Part shown: one piece after another, positions 56,086 to 64,000 of the stretch | Numbering within the stretch: the first letter of the stretch is position 1 | How the letters are laid out: each line of letters begins with the position of its first letter | NCBI GenBank assembly: GCA_947453625.1 | Contig: CANGHK010000010.1 | Coordinates: 44,046-108,045 of the forward strand | DNA: 64,000 nucleotides | Source: Burkholderiales bacterium | GTDB taxonomy: Bacteria > Pseudomonadota > Gammaproteobacteria > Burkholderiales > Burkholderiaceae_C | Direction of reading: 5' to 3' | Notes under the pieces: generated by a model | What the model was told of the DNA's origin: nothing | Databases searched by the model: none | What the model saw: only the letters and a program-made list of their open reading frames with translations | Made by a program: the position numbers and the translations under genes

Positions 56086-57666
56086 TCAGCCCGCCAGCCG
56101 CTCGGCCACCGCATCGCCCCAGGGCGACATCACCTCGGTGCAGCCCCTGTTGTCGGCGCCTTCGCGCAGCGCGCCCGACGGGCAGGCGAACACATGGGGG
56201 TAGATCTGGCGCCGCATGACGCTGAGCGGGAACTCGGCCGCCAGCGCTGCCAGCACCTCGGCCGGCAAGGCCGCGTCGGCCACCACCTGGGCGCCACCGC
56301 TGACATCGATGCGCGGCTGGTGGAAGGCGTCTTCCAGGCTCATGCCGTGGTCGATCAGGAACGCGCTGAGCTGCAGCACCGCGCCCAGGATCTTGCGCCC
56401 GCCCGAGGCGCCGAGCGCAAAGCGCCGGCCGTCGGCGGTCTCGCCGATCACCGGGCAGTAGTTGGTCAGGCAGCGCTTGTCGGGCGCCAGCGAGTTGGGG
56501 TTGCCGGGCTCGGGGTCGAACCACATCACGCCGTTGTTGAGCAGCAGGCCGGTGGACGGCGACACCACCCGCGAGCCGAAGATAGACAGCAGGGTCTGGG
56601 TCACCGAGCAGATGTTGCCGCGCGCGTCGATGACGCAGAAATGCGTGGTGCAGCCCGGCGCCTGCGGCGACTCGTGGTCGCCCATGACTTGCAAGCGGCG
56701 GCTGAACGCCTTGCTCAAGGCGCGGGCGTAGGCCAGGTAGGTGGCCGGGCCGGGTGCGCCGGCGCTGGGCTGGTGGTCGCGCGCCAGTTGCTGCAGCGCC
56801 ATCGCCAGCGTCGGCCCGCCGGTCAGCCCCGGCACGGCGTAGACCTTGCCGCCGCGGTAGGGGATGGTCAGCGGATCGACCCATTCGGCGCGGTAAGCGG
56901 CCAGGTCGGCCTCGCTCAGGCAGCCGCCCTTGGCGCGCACGTCGCGCACCAGCGCGCGGCCGATGTCGCCGCGGTACAGCGCCGGTGCGCCTTGCTCGGC
57001 GATCTCGGTCAGCGTGGCGGCGAGTACGCGCTGGTCCAGGTGGCGCTCGGTCGACGAGGTCCAGGCGTTGCCTATCGGCCAGCAGCCGTCCTCGAGAAAC
57101 ATCGCTGCAGCGTCGGGGTCCAGCGCCAGCGCCCGCGCCACCGAGGAGGTCAGCAGCGTCGAGTACCAGTCGACGAGCAGCCCTTGCTGCGCCAGTCCGG
57201 CCGCCGGCAGCACCAGATCGCGCCAGGGCATGCGGCCATGGCGCTGGTGCGCCAGCGCCATGCCGGCGACCACCCCGGGCACCGCCACCGCGGTTGCGCC
57301 CTGGACATTGCGGTCGCCGACCACCGCGGCCCAGGGGAACAGGTCGGACGACCGGGCGCCGCCGCTGAGCGGGTAGTTCGCCGGATCGAGCTCGCGCGGC
57401 GAACGCATGCCGAAGTCCAGGCACTGCGCCTGCCCGCCATCGGCGCGCCACAGCGTCATGCAACCACCCGCGGCCGCGCCACTCATCCAGGGCTCGACCA
57501 CCCCGAGCGCGAACGAGGTGGCGACCGCCGCGTCGACCGCGTCGCCGCCGGACTCGAGCACCGCGGCGCCCACCTCGGCGGCGCGCCGGTGCTGGGCCGA
57601 GACGACGCCGCCGCGGGTGGTGATCACCACCTTGCGGATGGTCTGGGCTTTCGAGAAGTTGTCCAT
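56086..57666 (-). CDS. ggt: Gamma-glutamyltransferase family protein
   Basis: N-terminal-nucleophile hydrolase of 526 residues that cleaves gamma-glutamyl bonds (glutathione or related amides). Autoprocessing should occur before Thr340 in GCTTHFCVIDARGN, the family's TTHFxVxD site, giving a large and a small subunit. Further motifs are GGVVSAQHRRAAEVGAAVL at the N-terminus and VVSPSTGLLLNNGVMWFD. There is no signal peptide, unlike E. coli Ggt, so it may be cytosolic and act on gamma-glutamyl intermediates or cephalosporin-like amides. ATG 57666 is preferred over an upstream frame rich in Arg/Cys. Confidence 0.91.
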   Translation of the reverse strand: MDNFSKAQTIRKVVITTRGGVVSAQHRRAAEVGAAVLESGGDAVDAAVATSFALGVVEPWMSGAAAGGCMTLWRADGGQAQCLDFGMRSPRELDPANYPLSGGARSSDLFPWAAVVGDRNVQGATAVAVPGVVAGMALAHQRHGRMPWRDLVLPAAGLAQQGLLVDWYSTLLTSSVARALALDPDAAAMFLEDGCWPIGNAWTSSTERHLDQRVLAATLTEIAEQGAPALYRGDIGRALVRDVRAKGGCLSEADLAAYRAEWVDPLTIPYRGGKVYAVPGLTGGPTLAMALQQLARDHQPSAGAPGPATYLAYARALSKAFSRRLQVMGDHESPQAPGCTTHFCVIDARGNICSVTQTLLSIFGSRVVSPSTGLLLNNGVMWFDPEPGNPNSLAPDKRCLTNYCPVIGETADGRRFALGASGGRKILGAVLQLSAFLIDHGMSLEDAFHQPRIDVSGGAQVVADAALPAEVLAALAAEFPLSVMRRQIYPHVFACPSGALREGADNRGCTEVMSPWGDAVAERLAG

Positions 57667-57897
57667 TCGATGCGGTCCTGGTTGATTGGGCTCAGCGTCG
57701 GGCTGATCAGCCAGCGGACGCGCGCAGCAGCATTCTCGGCGCAGCCTGATCCGGGCCCGGCAGGCCACCCCGGCAAGGGCAGAAAAACACGTCATCCCGG
57801 CACAGCAACAAGCCGATCAGCGATGGCGATGTGAGCCTGGTCACGGCGCAAGAGGGCTTCGACAGCCTTCCCGTCCCATCGCCTGCGCTGCCGACCG

Positions 57898-58008
57898 ACA
57901 TGGGCGTTGCGGCTTGCCGGCCTGGCGCTGAACTGCAGCGCCCCGGCGGTCTCGCGGTCCAATCGGCCCATGGGCCCCGGGTCCCAGGCCCCCGGTTGGC
58001 GCTGACCC
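57898..58008 (-). pseudogene. Decayed copy of the RluA-type pseudouridine synthase gene
   Basis: On the minus strand a frame reads GRLDRETAGALQFSARPA, matching HRLDRETAGVLLFSAQPA of the intact gene at 52109-53068. Upstream of it (57974-58008) the DNA matches the intact gene's N-terminal VSASRLVVGPGP region. The ~320 bp that separate these two segments in the intact gene are missing, and homology stops shortly after the motif. It is therefore an internally deleted, truncated duplicate. Confidence 0.8.
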
Positions 58009-58085
58009 ATGGATCCCGCGCAGCCGGTCGCCCTAGCCCGGGGGCTGATCTGCCGCTGCTGATGGGGTGGAGCCTGCCCAGAAAA

Positions 58086-58178
58086 GCGGCAAAGGGCTTG
58101 ACACCAAGGGTTGACGCGGGCTGCAGCCGTTGTCATGCAGGTTCCGCACATGCTTATCCACAGTGACTGGGGATAAGT
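58086..58178. repeat. 93-bp repeat element B with a DnaA-box palindrome
   Basis: Ungapped partner of 53215-53307 (80 of 93 identical). The consensus DnaA box TTATCCACA (58154-58162) and an inverted TTATCCCCA form a 25-bp near-perfect palindrome (58153-58177; one mismatched pair plus the central base). It lies upstream of the decayed pseudouridine synthase copy, as element A lies upstream of the intact gene. Confidence 0.85.
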
Positions 58179-58256
58179 CCTCGAGGATCGCGATGCGCCC
58201 AGGCCAGGAAGCGGATGCTGATCACCATCGCCAGCCGTCTGCCCGACCTGGCCCGA

Positions 58257-59960
58257 TCAGCCGAAGTCCCTGGCCAGCCGCGCCAGCCCGTCTGTCGGCT
58301 GGTGGTAGCTGACGAGCACGATGTCCAGCCCCTGCCCGGCCACGGCGGTGATTGCCCTGCGCTGGGCGTCCAGTATCCACGCCTCGTCGTTGCCGAACGC
58401 GCCGCCCCCCAGCGAGGTCAACAGCACCATGGTCGACGCGCCGCGCTGCGCGTTGATCACCGCTGACCACAGCGTGGCCTCATAGGCGGCCTCCAGCACC
58501 AGCGTGGCCAATGGCTGCCAGCGCGCGCCGCGGGTGCCTCGGCTGTCGTTGTACGACACCGGCAGCGCCGAGCAGAAAGCCTGCGACACCCGCGGGCGCG
58601 GCAGCGCATCGGCGTCGGTCACTTCCACGTCCCAGTGGACGCCGATCCGCAGCAAGCCGCGCAAGGCATCGATCTGCGTCGCGTCCAGGTCCGCCAGGTG
58701 ATCCGCGAACAGGTTGACGCTGCCGGCGGTGAACATCGAGTAGCCGTTGCGCATCGCCCACAGCGACGTCGGCGGCTTGCCGACGCCGCGCGCCAATGCG
58801 TTGCCGAGTTCATCGAAGCCGTCGAGCTGCAGCACCGCGGTCTGGCCGATCTGCTCGCCCACCGGCGCGAAGTAGTTGCGGAAGACGGTCGCCGCGCCGG
58901 CGGCGATCGCGCAGGCGGGCCCCTGGGTCCAGTCGCTGATGTAGCCGGTGACGCCATGCTCCGGCGTCACGTCGGGCCCGACCATCTCCAGCAGGTTGAA
59001 CTGTGACGCCACCTGGAAGATCGCGCCGGCATAAGCCGGATCCTGGTGCATCGGCCGTACGCCGCCCTGCACGATGCGCACGCGGTTCTGGCCGGCAAGC
59101 TGGCGGCCTGACCTGGCGCGCAGCCGCAGCGCATCCAGCGACACCAGCTCGAGCTGGCCTATGCCGTAGCGCTGGCCGTTCACCCGCGACCGCATCTGCT
59201 GGCCGTCTACCTCGAGTTGCTGCCGGGTTTGCGCGTAGCCGGTCTCCTTGAAGCCCGTCAAGCGCTCGAACCAGTCCACCCGGCTGTCGCCGCTGGCCGG
59301 GATGCCGCGCTCGGGCTGGGCTGGCGTGGCTTGGCCTGGCGCCGGGACGGTCAAGCCCAGCACATGGTTCTGCTGCTGCCGGGTCTCGATCGCGCCTGGC
59401 CTTGCCTGGCGGACCAGGCGCACCGCCTCGGCAGGCGCCGTCCCCAGTTCCACCAGCAGACGGGCGGCCACCGTGCCTGCGCGCCCCAGCCCGCCCCGGC
59501 AGTGCACCAGCACCCGCCCGCCAGCGCGCAGCTGCGCCAGCAGCAACGGCCCGCTGCGCAACCAGCCGGTCTCGAAGCGGGCGTCCGGTGGCGACAAGTC
59601 CATGATCGGCAGGTGGTGCCAATCGATGCCCCGGGACTGGATTTGCCGGCCCAGTTCGGGCACACCGAGCATCGCGAACTCGAAGTCCTCGATCAAGGTG
59701 ACGATCGCCACCGGGCCCCAGGCGGCGATGATGTCCAGGTCCAGCGCCAGATCGCGCTGCCAGACGAACCCCCGGTTGCCGATGTCGTGCTTGCCGGGGC
59801 AGAAGGTGATGCCGATCTGGCCCCCCGCGCCGCCGGCCGGCAAGGCGTCTATCCACAGCGGGTGGCTCGAGCTGGTCCTCACCGCCGCACCCGGGTCGCC
59901 GCCCCCGGTGGAGTCCATGGTCTGCGCGGTGCGCGTCGGTCGGCTGTCGTTGTCGTTCAT
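58257..59960 (-). CDS. Dual-specificity phosphatase domain fused to an uncharacterised C-terminal domain
   Basis: Protein of 567 residues. Residues ~45-205 form a CDKN3-like tyrosine/dual-specificity phosphatase domain: IGITFCPGKHDIGNRGFVWQ, AIVTLIEDFEFAMLGV, WHHLPIMDLSPPDARF (probable general acid Asp) and the P-loop HCRGGLGRAG at 153-162 (Cys154, Arg160). As I recall, this kind of phosphatase is otherwise found fused to ADP-ribosylglycohydrolases. Residues ~228-567 are a conserved-looking domain with FQVASQFNLLEMVGP, WTQGPACAIAAGAATVFRNY and MVLLTSLGGGAFGND; the Gly-rich turn recalls macrodomains, but this is a weak resemblance. ATG 59960 has GGGAGA eight bases upstream. It is probably the last gene of a minus-strand cluster. 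Confidence 0.78.
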   Translation of the reverse strand: MNDNDSRPTRTAQTMDSTGGGDPGAAVRTSSSHPLWIDALPAGGAGGQIGITFCPGKHDIGNRGFVWQRDLALDLDIIAAWGPVAIVTLIEDFEFAMLGVPELGRQIQSRGIDWHHLPIMDLSPPDARFETGWLRSGPLLLAQLRAGGRVLVHCRGGLGRAGTVAARLLVELGTAPAEAVRLVRQARPGAIETRQQQNHVLGLTVPAPGQATPAQPERGIPASGDSRVDWFERLTGFKETGYAQTRQQLEVDGQQMRSRVNGQRYGIGQLELVSLDALRLRARSGRQLAGQNRVRIVQGGVRPMHQDPAYAGAIFQVASQFNLLEMVGPDVTPEHGVTGYISDWTQGPACAIAAGAATVFRNYFAPVGEQIGQTAVLQLDGFDELGNALARGVGKPPTSLWAMRNGYSMFTAGSVNLFADHLADLDATQIDALRGLLRIGVHWDVEVTDADALPRPRVSQAFCSALPVSYNDSRGTRGARWQPLATLVLEAAYEATLWSAVINAQRGASTMVLLTSLGGGAFGNDEAWILDAQRRAITAVAGQGLDIVLVSYHQPTDGLARLARDFG

Positions 59961-60048
59961 GCTGTTCTCCCTGAAGAATCTGCTGATGCTTGGTGTTGTT
60001 GCAGTGCACTGCGGATGCCGGTGCTGTTCGATCTGCGCTTTGGCCAGT

Positions 60049-60483
60049 TCAAGCCTCCGCGGTCAGCAGTGCCAGCGTCCGCTCGTCCGGGTGTCCACCG
60101 CAGAAGCGCAGAAGCGCCTGCCCGAACAAGGGTTCACCCGGCACGACCTGGGCGAACAGCGTCATGCACGAGCGGAACTTCATGTCGTCCGGTGAGCCCA
60201 GGTTGCCGTGGGCCGACTGGCCCTTGTTGGCCAGCATGAGCTCGGTGCAGGCCTTCAGGCGCGGCCCCAGCAGCGGATGCTGCCAGTAGGCCGCAGCCTG
60301 CGCGGCCGACGCGATGCCGTAGCGCTCGGCCATCGCACTGTGGCCAAGCCCTCGCAGCTGCGGAAAGATGAACCACATCCAGTGGCTGCGCTTGCTCCCG
60401 GCGGCCAGTTCCTGGCACGCGGTGTCATAGACCGGCTGCTGGGCCTCGACGAAACGTTCCAACGCCTGTGTCGTGTCATTCAT
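60049..60483 (-). CDS. DUF1810 family protein
   Basis: Small protein of 144 residues. ALERFVEAQQPVYDTACQEL, KRSHWMWFIFPQLRGLGHS, AMAERYGIAS and YWQHPLLGPRL are the hallmarks of DUF1810, a widespread family of unknown function. It begins with ATG 60483 after AGGAAG. It follows the lipoprotein gene by 64 bp and precedes the phosphatase-fusion gene by 88 bp, so co-transcription is plausible. No catalytic residues can be named from sequence alone; the W-x-W-F-I-F-P core is the invariant part. Confidence 0.88.
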   Translation of the reverse strand: MNDTTQALERFVEAQQPVYDTACQELAAGSKRSHWMWFIFPQLRGLGHSAMAERYGIASAAQAAAYWQHPLLGPRLKACTELMLANKGQSAHGNLGSPDDMKFRSCMTLFAQVVPGEPLFGQALLRFCGGHPDERTLALLTAEA

Positions 60484-60547
60484 GCCGGTACTTCCTGTTC
60501 TCGATTCCGCATTCTGGCGGCGCTGCCAGATGCGGACTCTTTGCTGC

Positions 60548-61030
60548 CTACTTCTTGGCCGGAAGGTCTTGCTCCAGCGCCACTGCGGCCGGCAGTTCGA
60601 CTTTGGCCGACTCTGCCGTGACCGGCACAGTGCCGAAGTTGCCGGTCTGGCCCATGTTGACCTGGATGAGCTCGGGGTAGTCATAGGCCGCGCCGGTGGA
60701 CATGTCGACCCCGGCGCCGATGACGCCGCCGAACAGGATGTTGCCGAAGGCCATGCCCTTGGTGGCCGACTTGACCATGGCGATGCCGGCGTCCAGGCCG
60801 TCGAAGGCGCAGTTCACCGCCAGATCGTTGAAACTGCGGCGCACCATCACCGATCCGGGTGTCGTGGCGTACCAGGTGCCCTTGTCATTGGCCAGTGAGC
60901 ACTTGGCGCCGGCCAGCGCGTCGCCCTTGTTCAGCGTGGTGACCGAGACGCTCTGGTTCTGGCCGCTGACGATGGATGCGCAGCCAGTGGACAGGCAGGC
61001 GACAGCGCAGAGCGTGATGATTCGAAGCAT
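60548..61030 (-). CDS. Small lipoprotein of unknown function
   Basis: Protein of 160 residues with a lipoprotein signal: MLRIITLCAVACLSTGC, cleaved before the Cys at 17. The next residues ASIVSGQ contain no Asp at +2, so outer-membrane sorting is expected. The mature part, GAKCSLANDKGTWYATTPGS, VMVRRSFNDLAVNC and TKGMAFGNILFGGVIGAGVD, matches a family of small lipoproteins seen widely in proteobacteria. ATG 61030 has AAGGAG upstream. A 23-codon longer frame is rejected because it hides the signal peptide. Confidence 0.85.
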   Translation of the reverse strand: MLRIITLCAVACLSTGCASIVSGQNQSVSVTTLNKGDALAGAKCSLANDKGTWYATTPGSVMVRRSFNDLAVNCAFDGLDAGIAMVKSATKGMAFGNILFGGVIGAGVDMSTGAAYDYPELIQVNMGQTGNFGTVPVTAESAKVELPAAVALEQDLPAKK

Positions 61031-61132
61031 GGTGTTTCTCCTTGGGGTGATTCGGTTGATGACTGGCCCCGAACGGGGGCCGAGGTCCGTCCTCAGCATC
61101 CCCGGTCACAGGCGCATGGCGTGACCCTGGTT

Positions 61133-61157
61133 TTATCCACAGCCTGCTTGCCGCAGG
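61133..61157. promoter_or_regulatory. Third DnaA-box consensus followed by a small hairpin
   Basis: TTATCCACA at 61133-61141 is followed by CCTGC-N5-GCAGG (61143-61157). It lies in the 217-bp gap between the VIT-VWA copy 2 gene and the lipoprotein gene. The flanks do not match the 93-bp elements. A single 9-mer can occur by chance, so the significance is doubtful. Confidence 0.35.
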
Positions 61158-61247
61158 ATGCGTTCACGGGCCGGTCTTGTGCGCAGTTGGCGGCTTGCGC
61201 CGGGTCTGCCGGCAGTCCGGCGGCCAGGCGCAGATCTGCAGCCGTGC

Positions 61248-63665
61248 TCAGTCTTGCCTCATCTGCGCCGCCAGCCGGCGCTCGCGCGCACTCTCCCAGC
61301 CGTCGCTGGCGTAGGCGCCGAGGTGATGCTCCAGCAATTCGGCCACTCGGGCGCGCAGCGCCGTCGGGACGGCCGAGGTGTGGCTGGCCAGCGTGGCCGC
61401 CAGGTGCAGATTGCCGTCGCGGCTGCTGCGGTGGGTCACCCACAGCGCCAGCGCCAGCCACAACTGGGCGTCGTTGTCGAGGATCTTGCGCAACTCGGCC
61501 AGCGCGCCGGCCAGCGCCGGATGCAGGGCCTGGTCGGCCATCGCGGCGGGCAGTTCCCCGGGCAACATGTCGATGGCGAGCACCTCCACCACCCGATCGG
61601 CCAGGTCGGACAGCGTGGGCCAGGCCGCTGTTGGGGTGTCCGTCGTGGCCGCAGGCGCGCGGGAACTTTGGACGACGTTATTCAGCACCAGCGGCGCCAG
61701 GCTTGGCTTCGCGGCGGCGACGGCTGGCTTCGGCATTACGTTGTAGGCCAAGTCTCGGCAGTAAGACCGCCTGTAAAGCATCTGGCTCGCCACCTGCGCG
61801 CCACCGACCGACCCCATGCCGCCCCAGCCCGCGGCGAGCATGGACCTCACCCGGTGCAAGGACGCGGCTTCAACCGCCTTGTCTTCGCCGGTCCGCCGGT
61901 GCACCAGCACGCAGTGGGTGCGCTCGCTCAGCAGCGCGTAGGCCAGGGCCATGGCTTCGACCTCGTCGCCGGGCAAGCCGGGCAGCCGCCTGGCGGCCGC
62001 GATCCTGGCCAGGGTCTGGCCTGGCGAGGGCGCATCGGCCTGCGCGCAGGACAGCCGTTGCTCGGTGCCGCCCGCTTCCATGCCGAACAGCGTGACGCTG
62101 GCCGCAGGCGGCGCGCCGTCATCGAAGCCCGCCAGCGCCAGCACCATGTCGCCACCGAAGCTCGTGCCCGGCAAGGGCAGTTGCCAGCGCGGTGTGGCGC
62201 CCCAGTCCACCCGCAGGTCTGACCAGGGCTGCTGGCGGATGCGCGCCAGCATGCGCAGCGCGGCGTCCTGCATGGCCTCGCCCAGCGTGGCAAATTCACA
62301 GGCGCCTCCGCTGAACTCGGCCAGCGGTCTCAGCAGGTCTTCGGCGGGCGCGCTGCCCACGCCGATCGCAAAGATCCGGTGCCCGGCCTCTCTCGCCGTC
62401 ATCATCACCTCGTGGGTGTTCCAGACCTCGCCGTCGGTGATCAGCAGGATGTCGGCAGCACCGTGGCGGCTGGCGTCAGCGACGTCGCCGGTCTCGACCT
62501 CGGTTTGAAGGCTTGCCGTCGATTGCGCGATTTCGCCGGCCGCCATCGGCGGTCTTTTCCGCCTGCGTTCGCCCATCAGCGCCAGCAGGGCAGCGGCCAT
62601 CTCGGTGCCACCCAGCGAGGCCTCGGTGTCATCCACGCCTTGGCACAACTCGGCTATCGCCTTGGGCGTGACCGCTGACATCCGCGTCACCCGCTCCACC
62701 GTGCTGCCGAACCGGGTCAGGCTGACCCTGTCCCCGCGGCCCAGCCCGCCGATCACGCTGAGCAAGGCGCGCCGGGCCGACTCGATGCTGTCGCCCGCCA
62801 TCGACCCCGAGCAGTCGACCAGCAGTTTCAGCCGGATGCCGGCCCGCGCCTGGCCCGCCGGCGCGCTGAAGGCCGCCAGCGCCACCCGGCCGGCGCCGTT
62901 GGCCGCGCCCACGGCGTCGCTGGCCAGCGTCAACAGCGCGGGCTGGGCTTGCCTGGGCGTGACGGTGAACACCACGTCGCGGTCCAGCGCCGCGCCGGGG
63001 GCCAGGTGCAGCAGCACGCCATCGGCGTCGCGGGTCTGCCGGTGCGCGTGGGTGGGGCAGTCGATGTTGCCGGCCGCCAGCGCGCCGGCCAGCCGCAGTT
63101 CCAGCGTCAGCGGGATCTCGGCCTCGAGCGTGGCCACCGGCACCTGGTGCGGCAGCAGGCCGCCCGCCGCGGGCCGGCCGTGGCGCGGGGCGATGGTGGT
63201 GGGCAGCGCCACCCGCAGCCGGCCCTGGTCCAGGCGCAGCAACTGGGCCAGGCGGATCTCCAGCACGATCTGCTGGCCAGGCAGCAGGTTGCCGATGTTG
63301 GCGGTGTAGCGCCCGCCGGGCAGGGCCTCCAGCAGCACGGGGGTGTCGCCGTCGGCCAGCGCGTCCTCGTACTCTCGCTCGGCCTGCGGACGGCTGAGGA
63401 TGACGCCCTCCAGGTGGCGGCCGTCCAGCGTCGCGCCAAAGCCCAGCAGCACCGCCTCGGTCGGCAGCGGAAAGGTGTAGACCAGTTCCAGATTGCGCGG
63501 CCCGGCGTTGCGGTAGGTCTGGCGCAGCGTGAGGGCCAGCAGCACGCCCTCTATGCGCCCAAGCACCTCGGCGCTGACCAGCACCGGCGGCGCGTCGCCG
63601 GGGCCCTTGCCTCGCAGGCTGAATCCACCGTCATCGTCCATCGTTGCAGCATCGAATTCGTTCAT
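61248..63665 (-). CDS. VIT and VWA domain-containing protein, copy 2
   Basis: Paralogue of the protein at 49575-51935, 805 residues. The VIT domain is at about 30-165 (ELVYTFPLPTEAVLLGFG, YEDALADGDTPVLLEAL, IGNLLPGQQIVLEIRLAQLL) and the VWA domain at about 275-480 with MIDAS DCSGS (284-288) and DILLITDGEVWNTHEVM. An insert of ~35 residues within the VWA domain (ERRRKRPP to ASRHGAAD) is absent from copy 1. The C-terminal part shares the EAMALAYALLSERTHCVLVHRR segment with copy 1, then diverges. No signal peptide is present. ATG 63665 is preferred over a start 26 codons upstream by similarity to copy 1 and an AGGGA. A MerR-type gene precedes it by 125 bp. Confidence 0.9.
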   Translation of the reverse strand: MNEFDAATMDDDGGFSLRGKGPGDAPPVLVSAEVLGRIEGVLLALTLRQTYRNAGPRNLELVYTFPLPTEAVLLGFGATLDGRHLEGVILSRPQAEREYEDALADGDTPVLLEALPGGRYTANIGNLLPGQQIVLEIRLAQLLRLDQGRLRVALPTTIAPRHGRPAAGGLLPHQVPVATLEAEIPLTLELRLAGALAAGNIDCPTHAHRQTRDADGVLLHLAPGAALDRDVVFTVTPRQAQPALLTLASDAVGAANGAGRVALAAFSAPAGQARAGIRLKLLVDCSGSMAGDSIESARRALLSVIGGLGRGDRVSLTRFGSTVERVTRMSAVTPKAIAELCQGVDDTEASLGGTEMAAALLALMGERRRKRPPMAAGEIAQSTASLQTEVETGDVADASRHGAADILLITDGEVWNTHEVMMTAREAGHRIFAIGVGSAPAEDLLRPLAEFSGGACEFATLGEAMQDAALRMLARIRQQPWSDLRVDWGATPRWQLPLPGTSFGGDMVLALAGFDDGAPPAASVTLFGMEAGGTEQRLSCAQADAPSPGQTLARIAAARRLPGLPGDEVEAMALAYALLSERTHCVLVHRRTGEDKAVEAASLHRVRSMLAAGWGGMGSVGGAQVASQMLYRRSYCRDLAYNVMPKPAVAAAKPSLAPLVLNNVVQSSRAPAATTDTPTAAWPTLSDLADRVVEVLAIDMLPGELPAAMADQALHPALAGALAELRKILDNDAQLWLALALWVTHRSSRDGNLHLAATLASHTSAVPTALRARVAELLEHHLGAYASDGWESARERRLAAQMRQD

Positions 63666-63790
63666 CTTGGGTTCCCTGAGCAGTCTTATGGATCTCGATT
63701 CAATGCAGCGGCCCCACCACCCGGTGGCAGCATCAGCAGACAAGTGGCCTGGCAGGGGCTCGAGCGCGGCGCGGCGCCGGCCCCGGCGGA

Positions 63791-64000
63791 TCAGGCGGGC
63801 ATGTCGCCCTCTGGCGTGGGCGGGTCGCGCACCCGGCGGTAGGCTGCCGTCACCTCACGCACCAGCGCGCGCACCTGCTCGGGCGTCAGCCCCGCGCGGC
63901 CGGGCTCGATCTGCAGTTCCAGGCCGTCGGCCAGCGTCACCCGGCTCCAGACCTCGACCATGCCCGCCCGCACTGTCTTGGGCGGCGCGTCCTCGGCCGC
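63791..64000 (-). CDS. MerR-family protein paired with VIT-VWA copy 2 (C-terminal part only)
   Basis: The frame is open from the window edge to a TGA at 63793-63791, giving the last 69 residues. The segment VWSRVTLADGLELQIEPG, LTPEQVRALVREVTAAY parallels the C-terminal tail of the MerR protein at 48972-49511 (SHVAVAPGIELVIDPG, LTPEQLRAFSRSVIGLL). Together with its position upstream of a VIT-VWA gene, that identifies it as the same kind of protein. The HTH part lies outside the window, so the assignment to MerR rests on the paralogue. Confidence 0.7.
   Translation of the reverse strand, partial: AAEDAPPKTVRAGMVEVWSRVTLADGLELQIEPGRAGLTPEQVRALVREVTAAYRRVRDPPTPEGDMPA

Larger units (their letters stand above)
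57667..58256. other. 590-bp gap with pseudogene remnant and DnaA-box element B
   Basis: This is the longest non-coding gap in the window. 57667-57890 shows nothing recognisable. 57898-58008 holds a decayed piece of a pseudouridine synthase gene and 58086-58178 a 93-bp repeat, both in the order and orientation found at 52109-53307. 58179-58256 is unremarkable. Confidence 0.75.

Overview
The window is very GC-rich, densely coded DNA that looks like the chromosome of a beta-proteobacterium of the order Burkholderiales (Comamonadaceae or the Rubrivivax/Leptothrix group; inferred from gene content, since no rRNA or other marker gene is present). Pointers are a Bug/TctC-type tricarboxylate-binding protein, many acyl-CoA catabolism genes, complete ABC operons of the Liv and Pot types, a MoxR/VWA pair, and G/C-rich third codon positions throughout. 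I found no tRNA, rRNA, CRISPR array, prophage or intact insertion sequence.

Layout. 1-6.0 kb: a decayed NHL-repeat remnant, then a minus-strand run with a Tat-targeted fumarylacetoacetate-hydrolase-family protein, RNase HI with a long C-terminal extension, the molybdate transporter modABC and an enoyl-CoA hydratase. 6.1-9.8 kb (+): alanine dehydrogenase and a MoxR AAA ATPase/VWA (CoxE-like) pair. 9.8-18.4 kb (+): a fatty or aromatic acyl-CoA block (SDR, acyl-CoA dehydrogenase, double-hotdog protein, MATE exporter, amidohydrolase, crotonase, feruloyl-CoA-synthase-like ligase). 18.4-24.4 kb: an old-yellow-enzyme reductase, oleate hydratase and two WS/DGAT acyltransferases, a lipid modification and storage island. 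24.8-32.6 kb: a MOSC protein, then a minus-strand polyamine-type ABC transporter with an embedded HAD hydrolase, a class III aminotransferase and an alpha/beta hydrolase.

32.7-46.6 kb: an AtuA-family protein with a TctC-type binding protein (minus), diverging from a ten-gene plus-strand operon (Liv-type ABC transporter, acyl-CoA ligase, TetR regulator, enoyl-CoA hydratase, two acyl-CoA dehydrogenases). This reads as one uptake, CoA-activation and beta-oxidation unit for a branched or cyclic acid. 46.6-47.9 kb is a scar: an orphan livM preceded by only the last codons of an enoyl-CoA hydratase gene, bounded by imperfect direct repeats. 47.9-51.9 kb: a class II aldolase and a MerR/VIT-VWA gene pair. 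52.1-58.2 kb: an RluA-type pseudouridine synthase, an aspartoacylase-like gene, the SOS nuclease cho with a LexA-box match, gamma-glutamyltransferase, a 72-bp tandem repeat, and a degenerate second copy of the pseudouridine synthase locus with its 93-bp DnaA-box element.

58.2-64.0 kb (minus): a second MerR/VIT-VWA pair followed by a small lipoprotein, a DUF1810 protein and a dual-specificity-phosphatase fusion whose C-terminal half I do not recognise. This last cluster is the best candidate for an undescribed system. The phosphatase resembles those fused to ADP-ribosylglycohydrolases, and VIT+VWA is also the architecture of eukaryotic vault PARP, so an ADP-ribose-related function is a testable guess and no more than that.
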